In this document: piece after piece, positions 11,536 through 22,899 of the stretch
Position numbering within the stretch: the first letter of the stretch is position 1
How the letters are laid out: each line of letters starts with the position of its first letter
Origin: Paramecium tetraurelia
Taxonomy: Eukaryota; Ciliophora; Oligohymenophorea; Peniculida; Parameciidae
Length of the DNA: 64,000 bases
Assembly (NCBI RefSeq): GCF_000165425.1
Contig: NW_001799040.1
Span: 71,335-135,334, forward strand
Direction of reading: 5' to 3'
The notes under the pieces: generated by a model
Database searches by the model: none
What the model saw: the letters and a program-made list of their open reading frames with translations, nothing else
Told to the model about the DNA's origin: nothing
Program-made: the position numbers and the translations under genes

Positions 11536-12796
11536 ATGAAAAGTGTGGAACAGTTATTTCCTCAATTTGAGGTTGTCAATATCCTTAAATAAAACTAATA
11601 TAAGAAGTCATTCAAAGTAAAAAGAAGTGGTTATTATTACATGTTGAGAATATTTGCATTGGATGGCATTCCAAAAGAAAGAGTGCAAAGTATCATTAAA
11701 ATACTCTCTAAGCTATCTAACCAAAAAAACCCATATATTGTTAAGTTCTACGAAGCATCACTTGATTAAGATATGACATATTTGGGGTATGGGCATATAT
11801 TTCATCATTAGAATAGTGAGTGATTATTTAGATAAATAGTATGATTATCCTATGCAGGAACGAGCCATTTGGAAGGTGATTTAAGATGTATCACTTAAGA
11901 GTATTCATTTAGATCTCTCAAGCATTATAATTGTTTCATCCCAAGAGAGTTCATGGGAAATTGCAATTATCAAATCTGTTCTAAAGTTAAACAAATTCTA
12001 TTTTAGGAGAGATGAATATTCTTTTTTATTTACACAAACAAAATTATACTGACTCATATTTATTGGCTCCCGAATTCATCAGAACATAAACCTATGATTA
12101 TAAGGCTGATATTTGGATGATGGGATACATGCTATATTAGATGATGTTCAAGGATCCCTTATTAGTAGCCAACAATGTGGATGCTTTATAAAAGAAAGTT
12201 CTTAAAGGAATCCACATTACATACAACCCTAACTATAGTCTCAATTTAAATAATTTGTTAAAGTTGATGCTTTGTTACGATCCTGAACTCAGACCCAATA
12301 TAGAACAAATCTCTAATTATTGCCAATAAGCCTAAGGTTCTTAAGAAGAAATCAATTTGAATAGAATTCTACCAAAATTTAAGACAGATAAATTGGTACT
12401 CTACAAGAAGAGGATCGAAAAAAGATACAAGCCGATTTAGAATATTGTGTACTTGAGTCAAGACCATTACAAATAGCCTTATTTCCCTCCTTCTAAAGTG
12501 AAGAAGTAGAACCAGCAATCTAAATCAAAATAACTTACCTCCCCCTCAGATTTACAATATGCGCAATAAACAATGTACTCGTTGTAATTGCCAAAAGTCT
12601 TGAATTATCAAATCAGCAGACTCAATATTAAAGACAATCTTGATATGTATTTAAAATTATGATATCTAGGCTATAAACCAAAACTCATATTTAGTCAAAA
12701 TCGATTGAGAATCTCATTAAAATTTAAAAAAGCATTGGGCAAACGACACAAAGGAAGACTCATAATTAACTCGTACTTTACAATAGAATCAATTGA
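11536..12796 (+). CDS. pseudokinase (kinase fold, catalytic motifs lost)
   Basis: Starts MKSVEQLFPQFEVVNILK. Two 25-nt introns in the 5' half give a kinase-like reading. The VAIK region reads YYYMLRIFALD (Arg in place of the Lys), followed by a hydrophobic helix (ISQALQLFHPKRV). The catalytic loop is HGKLQLSN instead of HRDLKxxN, and the DFG position reads ILGEM. The C-lobe is intact: LLAPEFIRT for APE, then ADIWMMGYMLYQMM and the conserved Arg in DPELRPNIEQI. ATP lysine, catalytic Asp and DFG Asp are all missing, so phosphotransfer is unlikely and a scaffold or regulatory role is more probable. A Gln/Lys/Ser-rich tail follows. The last 23-nt intron near 12650 is probable, and the stop could be 12662, 12796 or 12800. 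Confidence 0.75.
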
Positions 12797-12857
12797 ATGA
12801 AAGGATAAAGGAGTATATAAGTGATATTAATGTTTTTGTTAATTTTATAATTAAATT

Positions 12858-13571
12858 ATGAAGCAGAGATACTTAAATGAGAATTGTCACAGCAACATCT
12901 AAACTCATCGATCTGAGAGATCCAGTAGTTCGAACATCCTTTAAGATTTATCCAACAATAGTATTATGTTCTAATTAACTCAAGCAGGGCAATTATTATT
13001 TACTAAAAAACCAATTCGTGGGACTAGACAAGCTAAACCTGATGTGTTATCAAATGACCATGATGTGCAATTACAATAGAACAGATAGTACAAACAAAAG
13101 AAAATTTAATAACTAAAAATTTAGTTATAAACTTTAAAATAGAATTATGATAAATAAGCAACGTCACAATTTAATCTGCATAAAACTATTGATAACACCG
13201 TGAAAAGGTTGCTTGAACTCAAAGCATAAATTAACATCAATCACATTGAGGAGCCTTGGCAAGACATAATCAAAATGGAGAAGGATATATTTGGGAATGA
13301 GGATAACATCATGAAATAAATGCCCATCCAGAATTTCAATGAGGTTATATCAGGGCATTAGTTAACCATTTTAGAATTGGTTTCTTAGTAGTAAAATTTG
13401 CAACAATAGAATTATTGGATTGCTTAAATGAAACTGTTACATGAAACTTTCATCTAAAAAAATTTAACTATAGGGTAGATCCTCAAACCTAAGGATGTTC
13501 CAGACAATTTAGAATAGTCCATTGAGATCTCTTATGAGGAATTTACTTAATCATTCGGCAAAAAGTGGTGA
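12858..13571 (+). CDS. coiled-coil hypothetical protein
   Basis: A single exon of 237 codons plus stop. The product starts MKQRYLNENCHSNIQTHRSE with a Ser-rich N-terminus. A Gln/Lys coiled coil follows (residues 75-125), then a second helical block ending EEFTQSFGKKW. No catalytic or metal motif and no membrane segment was seen. No family recognised. The next gene on the same strand starts 33 bp after the stop, so the two lie in tandem with almost no spacer. Confidence 0.85.
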
Positions 13572-13604
13572 CTTATATATTATATTAATTAATTTATTAT
13601 TTTA

Positions 13605-15051
13605 ATGGATTCCGAGTTTGACGAAGTGATGAAGATATTCAGAACCAATTTACCTTATGAGGAAGTGCAAGCTCTGGTTACTTCACACCTCGAGAAATGG
13701 TAAATTGATTATATTAAGAATGTGGAAGCAGAAGAGTACAAAGTAATCAATTGATCTATGTTATGCAGAAAGCTTATAAAATAGCTAAGAAGGTGTGTGT
13801 AATATTGCAACAGAATCTTAAGTGTCTCTGTTTGAAGATCCAAAACCAACTCCCCAACATTAAGGATATCAAAGACATGATTATAACGCTCTTAGATGAT
13901 TATAGATAGTTTTCAGATGCAGAAATAAGTCAAATGTTTGATGTCAAATTGAAATTAAAAAAGAATGAGGATGTCTTGCCCTTTGAGTTGAAAAGATTAC
14001 AAGAGTTTTTAGAGTAATGTTACAATAAAATAATAGAGATCACCTATTTATTCTAATTTCGTTTGTCAACAATATCGGTGCTATTGAGATCCTCAGGAAG
14101 AAGACTCAAATTGGACTGAACTACATTTGCAGAGCCTTATCGATTCGATCCTATCTGATGACAAAGAATTTATTTATTTATCAGTAGGTTCAATTGCAAT
14201 TGAATGTCTGTTTCGCATTAAATCAAAGCAATTAACCTTAACAAGCTATTTAATTGATTACTGTTCCCATGCAGATTTTAGAGGCGTTAAATTAGGACAG
14301 CAAAACCCATGATTTTCTGGTTAAGAATAGAATCACATTTTCATTAATTGAATATTCAATTAACAATAACTAAAAGGCAATGATCCCATATCCAAAAGAA
14401 ATTCCCCCGTTTTAGATTCATTATCATCTACTTTTGGGATATCAGTTCTTTGCCAAAGTATTTGAACTTTTAGGAAAGTATAGTAATGATTTAATACAAT
14501 TTTAATTAGAACTAAATCTTAGTAGGAATGCTAACAGTACTATAACAGGATGTATGATGAATACAAAAGAATGAATCCTAAGGCATTTGAATAGTTGAAA
14601 CAGAAACAAGAATTGCTAGCATAATTATAACAGAAGTCATCGAGATAGAGCACATAATAGAAGTAAGAGAAACAAAAAACGGAGACGATTTAAGTGGAGA
14701 AGGATGAGATAGAGAGCGAGAGATTGGGCGAGGATAATTCAATTGTTTTTTTTGATTCTTGGGAAGACGAGTCATTCAATGTGGCAATGAATTTGAGGGA
14801 AGAATAGGAGTAATTTTATGAAATAGGAATGTAGTTGTTTGGAGATAATAATTTACTCTGTGGAGATAGGATTCACAAAGAAATTGTACGTTTCACTATT
14901 AGACTTACGAGGAGATTATAAGGACATACAGACTTATCAAAATCTGTTCAATCAAATTTAGGTGATAGATTTGGAGAGGGGACAATTTGATTTGGTGAAT
15001 CAGAAATGGTATGAGACAATCTCTGGGTGTATGCATAGAATAGCTAATTGA
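13605..15051 (+). CDS. hypothetical helical protein
   Basis: Starts MDSEFDEVMKIFRTNLPYEE. A 26-nt intron follows residue 47 or so, a 23-nt one lies near 14012, a longer one of about 32 nt near 14480, and one more is likely near 14790. The joined product is about 440 residues and mainly alpha-helical. Repeated helical pairs (GLNYICRALSIRSYLMTKN, FFAKVFELLGK) loosely recall TPR or HEAT repeats. An acidic segment (DSWEDESFN) and a final domain ending ISGCMHRIAN follow. No family assigned. The stop lies 18 bp before the start codon of the next gene. Confidence 0.65.
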
Positions 15052-15069
15052 AATGATATAATTAATTTT

Positions 15070-15534
15070 ATGTTTAAAAACTTACCAAGACATATAGTTT
15101 TGGATATCTTGCAATACTTGAGTATTTAAGACATTCTGAGGATGAGAAGAGTGAGCAGATAATTGTGGATGATAATATAGGCTCATTATCAAATGTGTTT
15201 GTTTTAATGCGGTTCTCAGATCGATTTGTCAAAATACAAGGTGAAAGGAGTAATGTTGTAGATAGTGGCCAAGGATTCAGGAGTGAGCAAACATAAACCA
15301 ATGCAAAACTATTTGATGAAGTTGTGCAGTGGGCGAATAGAATTGTCTTATTATGATAGTGCCTATTAGAAGGTGGGTTCGGATGAAATCGTGTATGTGG
15401 TTTAGAAGGGAAAGGAGAAGGAGATCATTCGAAATTTGGAGATTGTGGGAGTGTCTCCATCGTCAATTAGTGTGTATCCAAATTCTTCATCGTGTAAAAT
15501 ACTATCAATTTTATGTATGATACTTTATGTGTGA
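15070..15534 (+). CDS. F-box-like short protein
   Basis: 154 codons in one exon. The N-terminus NLPRHIVLDILQYLSIQDI, followed by RMRRVSRQLW, fits the F-box pattern (LP.. hydrophobic helix, D.L...V...W). F-box proteins recruit Skp1 of SCF ubiquitin ligases. The C-terminal 100 residues have no recognised substrate-binding repeat. The last 15 residues follow a GT-rich stretch, so a final intron could change the terminus. Assignment rests on the motif alone. Confidence 0.7.
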
Positions 15535-15647
15535 TCAAATTATTGTTTTCTTTTATAATCCGAGGTTCCGAATGGATTGTCATTAATTATACGTATAATT
15601 AAGCAAGATATCAATTGAATCTATTCTGATTTTATTAATTACAAAAA

Positions 15648-16630
15648 ATGTCAATCAACTCATCACACATCTCAGTGCAAGTTGGACCATTTTACGAGGG
15701 AGAAGGAGCATGGAGTTTAGGGTATGTGTCCATTATAAGTTGTAGTTTGAAGGCTCTTATCAATAAGCAGGCTGCAACATAACAATTGGAATAGCTACAA
15801 AAATAAACAGGTGGAAATTTGGATACAGAATGGGGATTTGTGTTGGCCTTGAAGACAATAGACGGTAAGGCTCAGGAGTTGTAGAAATTCCTCAATGAGA
15901 AATTCAATCCGATTCTTGAGGAGGAAAACATTATTATGAAGACTCACAGTGAAGGAACAGCTTTGTGGTTGTCATTTTAATTGAAACCCGAAGAGATGGA
16001 AGAAATCAAGGAAGGATTCAACATGGTCTTTGCTCAAGGTAAAGATATGATTTATTTAAATAACATTAGGTTTAGAAGAATTTGCTGAGAAGAATGAGAA
16101 TTCAATATAAATGTTGTTGTCATCCAATACTGATTTCACATTTGCTAGTGAACTTCTTAAGAAGGGTGATAGACTGATGTCGGTTGTTATGAAGAGTCTC
16201 AAATTCGTTCTGAAATTGGATCTTGCTTAAGATTTGGCATAAACCATCAAAAATGTACTTGAGAATCTTGAGCCAGATGCTGCCAATGAACCTCCAATGA
16301 GTTTGTTTCTTAAATTCAAGAATTTCAAAGTGGATTTGGAATTCAAGAGTTCAGATGACTGTCCTGAATTCATTAGATAGAATGGATTCTTCGGAAAGAA
16401 GATTCAAAAATGGATTCAAGATGGAGATGCAGCTATACAAGATGAATAGGGAATAGCAATCCTAAAACAAATTCAAGAGGTAATCATTGAAATAATCATA
16501 GAACTTGCCAAATATGGAAATTGATTTCTATTTTACAATTCCCAATTTCTTGGCTGTCAGTGGAAATGCTAAATTGCCAGGAGTTGCTCAATTCTTATTG
16601 GAGTATGGAAACATCGTAGACAAACTGTGA
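15648..16630 (+). CDS. hypothetical protein, about 300 residues
   Basis: Starts MSINSSHISVQVGPFYEGE. Introns at 15722-15745 (24 nt), 16039-16069 (31 nt) and 16480-16501 (22 nt) join four exons into one clean frame ending EYGNIVDKL. Base composition is richer in G and C than the surroundings, as expected for an expressed gene. The product is soluble, acidic and regularly folded, with mixed helix and strand and no signal peptide. Segments such as MEIDFYFTIPNFLAVSGN suggest beta strands. No known family recognised; I suspect a ciliate-specific protein. Confidence 0.82.
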
Positions 16631-16693
16631 TATCATTAAGATATTTCATTGTTAAAATATAAACAATATTCGTATTACAATTCAATATTTTTC

Positions 16694-17185
16694 ATGTTTA
16701 CTTTATTATTTATACCATTTGTTGATGCTCTATTCTCCAACTTCGAGTACGTCTACGTGACATCCTAATTGGAATATTCTGCATACACATTCAAAGGTGT
16801 CATAACTGTGATTCCACAAACAAACAACATCCTATTATGGAAATGTCATGATCTAGAAGAAGCAATCCCAAATATTTCATTCACTCTTCTTGAAAACGGA
16901 ACCATTTTGAAGCTAAACGACTTTAATCTCTAGTACGAATATGAAGTCAAACCAAACCCTCAATTTATCTTCACATACTAGGACTCCACGTAAGGAAATT
17001 TGGTAATAGATTATATAACATACAAAAATCCAGAATATGCACTCCAACTAAAAGAAATTGTAGATCGAGTGATTATCGACGAATACACTGTTGATTGGGA
17101 TACTGTTCATTACAATTTGAATAATCTCTAAGACAATCTAGTGTAGTTTTGTAAGAAACATTAAGATTATAAAACAGAGTTGTGA
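16694..17185 (+). CDS. predicted secreted protein
   Basis: 163 codons in one exon. A short hydrophobic N-terminus (MFTLLFIPFVDALFSNFE) looks like a signal peptide. The mature part is about 145 residues, aromatic and acidic, with one or two Cys (LLWKCHDLEEA, VQFCKKHQ) and a probable N-glycosylation site (Asn-Ile-Ser). No family recognised. It converges on the matrix-type gene to its right with 26 bp between the stops, and it follows the 300-residue gene by 63 bp. Confidence 0.8.
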
Positions 17186-17211
17186 ATTATAATAATCAAA
17201 CCAAATAAATA

Positions 17212-18370
17212 TCATGATCCTCTTTCAATTATCTTCGCCTTCACTTTATCAACCAATTCCAACTCCTATTTTCTCACTTGAGTTGCCTTCTCATATTCTG
17301 ATGCGAAATCGTTGCACATTCTTGTAGCACTGTCAAAGATTTCTCCATTTCTCACCTAAAAGAGTCTACTCCTATTAAAATACCTTCTTTCCTCTGGCAC
17401 TGTCAATTATGGCTGATTGCTAGTCTTAACAAATATCCATAGTGGTAATGTGATCTCTCAATTTGTTCTCAGTTCTCTTCAAATTATTGTAATATTCAAC
17501 TAAATGAACTCTTCTGTCATCATATTCTTATATTGATTGGTCTTCCTCTTCAGAAATCTTCTACAAATTAGTATACAAATTTTATTCCAAGTTTTGCAAT
17601 AATTACTTAAGTCTTTCAAATACTTCAATGTATCTACAAATTTAGTGCATTATTCATACCCTCCATTCTAAGTTAACATCTAGGCGAAGATGCTAGAAAT
17701 TTGACTCATTATGTTTGTTGTCTTCAATTTTACTGCATCTTAGATCATTCTCAATGAAATCTCAGACATTTAAGCTAATGAAGCACCTCCTGATTAGAAA
17801 CTATCCAAGATCTTCAAACTTTCTTAAATTGATCTTAAAGCATCGATGTGATCCTATTTCTTTGCATTATAGTTTGTGGCACCAGCTTGTCTAATTGAAT
17901 CCAAAATCTTGATGTCGGTATCAGTAGCCTTTAAATAATTATTTTCTTCATACTTTTTGGCTATCTAAGTTGTTATCGAGTTCAGCATCAGCCTTCTTCT
18001 TAGAAGTAGAACAATTTTCATATTACTCAGTTGCTCTGTTCAATACTTATTCTGCATCTTTCACATCCTTGGTTCTCAATTCTAATTCAGCATTGCATTG
18101 ATTTCTTTGATCTGTGTATAATTGATCATGTCTGATTTATTCAGAATCTATTGAAGCTCTAAGATTGGACAAGAAGTTCACGGCTGTATCAATTGATCCA
18201 CCTGATGATAATTTGCTCTCCAATTCTGTCAAGATACTCACGAGAGTTGGCTTGCTTTTACCAATGATTGGATATCTAGTCTAATTTGATATAGGCTACC
18301 TATTGGTTAGATCACCGGCTAATGCTTTACCTGCCAACAATAACACTAGAGTCACAGCAATTACTTTCAT
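17212..18370 (-). CDS. trichocyst matrix protein-like (secretory granule)
   Basis: Starts MKVIAVTLVLLLAGKALAG, a clear signal peptide. The mature protein is a long acidic alpha-helix/coiled coil with scattered Cys (RNQCNAELELRTKD, QYENCSTSKKKAD, TTMDICQDQQSA). Introns of 25 nt, 26 nt and 28 nt are needed, each removing a TGA or frame break. About 360 residues is a normal length for Paramecium trichocyst matrix precursors, which are cleaved and crystallise in the dense-core granule. The sequence ends KAKIIERGS. Identification rests on architecture (signal peptide, coiled coil, Cys-containing helices) and on a second gene of the same design at 30474-31573. The family call is therefore good but the subfamily is not known. 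Confidence 0.8.
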
Positions 18371-18416
18371 AATTATATTATAAAAAAAACGGATTATTAT
18401 AATATAATTTCATTAA

Positions 18417-19869
18417 TCAAAAAAGTTATTAATAAAATAAGATATCACCTTGTTGTTATTACACATCGATCATATTTGCTTATTTGATTCTTTAATCATT
18501 AAACAACCACCATTTTTGTTATCTTCTTACCAAATGAATAATAATGTCCTTATTCTAAAGAACCAGAGTGAACAATTACTCCAATCAATTTGTATTCGGT
18601 ATTACAGAAATTGGATTCAATTGAGAATTTGATCTGCTGAGTTATTTTAGTCTATTTAGGAAAAAACTTAAATCTCTTCAAGTGCAATATTAAATATCTG
18701 GGTAAATTGGTTATTCTTGTTTTCTTGATTGCTATATTTTTCTTATGACAATTATCACATTTATAATCCTAGATTAATTCATCTTTCAAAAACTCTTCTA
18801 AAGATTGATTTACAGTAGATACTTTTGTTAAAGCTAATGATAAAGTCAGAAACTCTTCTGTGATTACAGATTTATGCTTACATTTCTTACAAATTAACTC
18901 ACTTACTATCTACCCTTTTAGATACTTCCTTACGACATTCTCCAATTTTGGTTACTATTTCTTTTCGTATTCCTTGTTTACTTCTATGATTTCATCCTCT
19001 ATCATCATTATCAAGTATAAGAGAAACTCCTACGCATCATGCTAAAACTTTGGATTGAACTTCTTGCTTATCATCGTTCTCAGATTGTTTATTTTGATAT
19101 AATCACTCTGAGCATCTCGTATTTATAGTAACATCTCCTTATAGCATTGACAATATAACATTTTCTATCCATTATGTCTATTAATACTGTTTAATATAAA
19201 ATGATTCAATTCTTGAATGCACATTAAACACTAAAGGATAGAGTGCATATAACAGAAGAATAACTCATTCTTCAGCCCTTTGATTGGTATTTCAGATGGA
19301 AGCTCCTATTGCGATGCACTCGACATCATGCTAATGTCAGCTGATTTGGCTCTCTCCGTCGTTGATGAAATTGCCGATACTGGAGAAGGAGGCACCTTAT
19401 CCTCCAAGATTTCAGGACCCCCACCGTACTCCTCAAGCAAAAACCTCCACACTGTATCAGTCAATACAAAATAATCTCTATTACGAATTGGCTCTTTGAT
19501 TTATAATAAGGGCGTGTTATCAATTGGACCTGGTAAGGTATTAGAGTTTTCGTAAAGGTAATTGGTATACTTCAAAGCCCAAGTTTCATTCAATCTGTAG
19601 CAAACAGGTTCTTAATTCTTTTTTACGTTGACTAATCTTTTTATAAGTTAGCATTCCAATTCCCTTTTATTATTTCCTTGAGCACACCTAAATTATAATA
19701 ACAAAGGTAAAATTTGTGGAGCTTCCATAGAAAATGATGGGGCTTTTTTAGGAGGAAATTATGGCACATGCTGATTGATGGAGCTGCTTGTTTTATATTA
19801 TTTATTACATTACTTATCCTCCTCGTTGAGATTCTCGCTATTATTGTCAGTGTCTTTAAATTGTTGCAT
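18417..19869 (-). CDS. ubiquitin carboxyl-terminal hydrolase with DUSP-like domain
   Basis: Starts MQQFKDTDNNSENLNEEDK. A DUSP-like domain comes first (DYFVLTDTVWRFLLEEYGGG), then the USP catalytic domain. The Cys box reads GLKNELFFCYMHSILQCL; the catalytic Cys is kept although the usual GNT before it is LFF. HDAQEFLLYL and two CysXXCys pairs (LICKKCKH, YKCDNCHK) follow. The His box is GSLEQGHYYSF. USPs cut ubiquitin from substrates. No intron is needed. Near the end a run of five T (18513-18517, plus strand) breaks the frame: one base fewer gives KWWLFNDQRI, the expected USP terminus, and a stop at 18417. As written, the frame stops at 18496-18498. Confidence 0.87.
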
Positions 19870-20389
19870 AATAATATATAAATATAATAACAAATAAACA
19901 TAGTAACTAAAAAAAATATACTTATTTTCTAAATATACACATACAGACATACAATTTCAGATTGAATTTAACTTATTTTGTTAATCATTTATTCTTCCAT
20001 TTATAACAACCCTTGTGATAGACAATCCACTTGTGTAATCTAATATTAAATATTTATTATCACTTAAAAATATGAATAGAAAATGATATTATAATTGCTA
20101 TTTATGAGCCAAATGAATTTGAAAAATGTTTATAAAATTGATAATTGAGATATATTTTCAATATATACAATTATGGGCTAATACCTCATAATTTTATTTC
20201 AGAAAAATTCAATATTTCTCAATTCATAATTTTTTCTAGTGAGATGTTACAATTAATTAAAATCTCAATCTTTATCTTTATCTTTACCTTTAGAGATTGA
20301 TAGATAATTTATTCTATTTTAATAACATAGCTAAAAGTTAATATTTATTGTATAGAATGTAATCACACACTATATATTAATTAATAAGA
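19870..20389. other. gene-free AT-rich stretch
   Basis: About 520 bp upstream of the USP gene. Composition is close to 80 percent A+T with no recognisable protein reading, repeat or RNA gene. It should contain the USP promoter. Confidence 0.35.
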
Positions 20390-20872
20390 TGCTTTTTCTA
20401 TAACAATTAAAATATTCGAAGCTGATTAAGTTGTTTTCCACAATCAAATTATTATATACCCTGATGAAAGTTAAAAATATTGTTATTCTCAGGGACAGAA
20501 AGCGGTGTCATTCTTTTATGACATTAAGATTTGAAAATTAATATAAAAAATTTAAATGAAAAAACAAATATACTTTTTACCCCATTTTCTTTGCAATTCC
20601 ATGCCTTGATGACATATGGTTTAAATATCAACGGATTTTGAAAAGAAAGAGAGAGCAGAAAAAAATAATAGACCTTTATAAACCAAACTCATAAAAGATG
20701 AGTTTGTGGATAATACAAAAATTGATCAAAGAAAAATGGTTCATTCCAATGTTTCTGAAATTTTATTCAACTAATCTTAGTTTAAAAAAGTATCATTGTA
20801 AATAAAGATATAGTGTAATCACTTAATATACATTGAGATTGAATAAATACTAAATATAGACACCTTTTTGAG
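20390..20872 (+). other. possible short gene or relic
   Basis: Plus-strand frames here contain segments with better than random composition (PCLDDIWFKYQRILKRKRE, SLWIIQKLIKEKWFIPMF), ending TGA near 20872, and a 23-nt GT...CAG near 20470. I could not join them into one product. It may be a short gene or a decayed copy. No family recognised. Confidence 0.3.
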
Positions 20873-21166
20873 CTATTTGGTATCAATTCAATTGCAATTA
20901 TATATTGATGCTCTTTAGATTTAAAAATTTATTGCTTAAAGTGTTTTTTATTGAATGTAAAATAAAAGTCTATAATTTTTAGAATTTAAATATAATTATT
21001 CTAGGATCCTAAATTTGAGAATTGCTAAGTTAAGACCTATAGTTAAGATAGTAAAGAATAGTTTTGAAATACAAACAGGTATTTATTTAAATATTTAATT
21101 ATAAAGTGATCTGAGTTAAGAAAGAACAAAATCAAAATATTATGAGTTTATAATCCTTACTATAAA

Positions 21167-22698
21167 TCATAATCTCTTTTTGCATTATAGAGATTTTTTT
21201 ACAGATTAGATATTTGAGGTCTAACTAAAATTTTGGAATTCTTAGATATCTTTATGGTATTCTTTTGTCATTGTCCATTTAGACAGGTTTTCTTTATAAG
21301 TAATTGAAAAGAGCTTGTGTTTTAGTAATTCTTGAGGAGATGGTCGTTTATGTGGATCCTATTCCAGTAATTATCTGATGAAATCACATAAGACAGAATC
21401 AAAAATATTAAGTCTGGTGAGATCAAGTTTATTATTTGTATGATTTATTGACATTTCTTACTAGGTTTTACCAAAAGGGTTGTGTCCAAGTAATCTAATG
21501 CTAAATTGAACATAGTACAATTGAAATAAGGAAATGCCAGCTTGATAAACATTTGATTTGGTTGTTAATTTGTAATTAATCTTAAAGTATTCTGGAGGAG
21601 AATACCCAATGTTTACACATCTGAATAAGGAGGAATAATTACATTCTTCTTTCTTCATTGTTCTATTAATAGTAAGCCTAGTAATAGGAAACCAGAACTA
21701 TATCTTAAGTGTTTGGATTGATGTAAAGATTTTTTAAATCAAGACTGGGATGTATTACACCCTTTTCGTCTAGAGTCAATAATACTATAAAGTTTATAGT
21801 CTAATAATTTACATAGTACTAATTAATTTGATACATGAGAGATAAAACATTGGTTGTCCAATTAAGTGTGATTATAATATTGAGATAATTTTATTAAATC
21901 TTTTTTTGAATAAATGTAAGAATAATTCTCTCCATCGTGATACAGAGCATCTACATAAATCAGATGAGGTGTAGAATTGATATGTAAGTCTTTTATAATT
22001 TAAATTTCTTAAGGTAAAACTTTCTCCCCATCTAATGTAGCCTAAGAATAGAAAGAAATATCTAAGCTATCGTTCATTTGACCCAATATGACATGTTCAT
22101 AGTACTACTTTAGTTTTGAAGAGTCGAATATGGATTTCAACTAATAAATAAAAATTCTTCATTTACCTGGTAATCGTGCCTCTCTTTGATAATTTAAAGT
22201 GTTTTATTAGATGTTCCCTTTCTAAAGATGTACTTTCCAGAACAAAATTTATAAATGACATACAAATCTTCGGCACTTCCATATATATAAAATTTAGACT
22301 CTCCATTTTCAATTATAAAAAATAGATTTCCAAGATGTCCAGCATTGCATTCTTATAGAAAGTTATTCCAATCCATTAAAATGGAGTTGTTCCAAAACTA
22401 AAACACCAAAATGAGCCTATTTACAGGATCCTATCTTAAATTCATTAATTTACCACTATTTTCAATCCCACAGACATTTCTTGAATGCTAACAAACTTTG
22501 AATTATACTCTGATTTCATAAATTAGTCCATTGATAAATCAGGTTATTGCCTAAACAATATTTATATTTTTTAATTACAAGATACGTAAAGTTTATAATT
22601 TCTTTGTTTTCTATATTATCATCTACTTTTGTTCTTGAACACGCATCTATCACATCCCTTGTTGGTAAAACAGAGTCAAATATTTTTAAAAACAACAT
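21167..22698 (-). CDS. PH-domain pseudokinase
   Basis: The N-terminal 110 residues fit a PH domain: strands YLVIKKYKYCLGNNLIYQW, then VSIQEMSVGLKIV, then a final helix with the invariant Trp (MDWNNFLQEC). A kinase domain follows. PQEIQIIKDL matches the alpha-C region, and the catalytic loop is HPSLDLKNLYI instead of HRDLKxxN. The DFG position reads LVSYYQ, while SPPEYF and LLEQDPHKRPSPQELLKH mark an intact C-lobe. The catalytic Asp and DFG are missing, so activity is unlikely. Introns of 23, 26 and 24 nt are clear. A one-base frame break lies near 22522 inside the PH domain, between YQWTN and MKSEYN. It could be an assembly error or damage. The ATG at 22698 is the only in-frame start upstream. 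Confidence 0.68.
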
Positions 22699-22899
22699 TT
22701 ATTTTAATATTAGAATGTTTCTGTGTTCTAAGAATGTATTAGAATCAATTATAATCTAATGATAAAAATTTATAATTAGATTTGATTTCTAATAATTTTA
22801 AAATTATGACGTACCTATTATATTATCTTCAAAGTCTTGAATACCTTATCAAAGGCTATAGATATATACAAACAATGGAATCAAACAAGATTATTCTGA

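Noticed and set aside
19280-19474. Plus-strand frame with good composition (ending SKNLHTVSVNTK).
   Set aside because: It is antisense to the conserved ubiquitin hydrolase, whose motifs fix the minus strand as coding.
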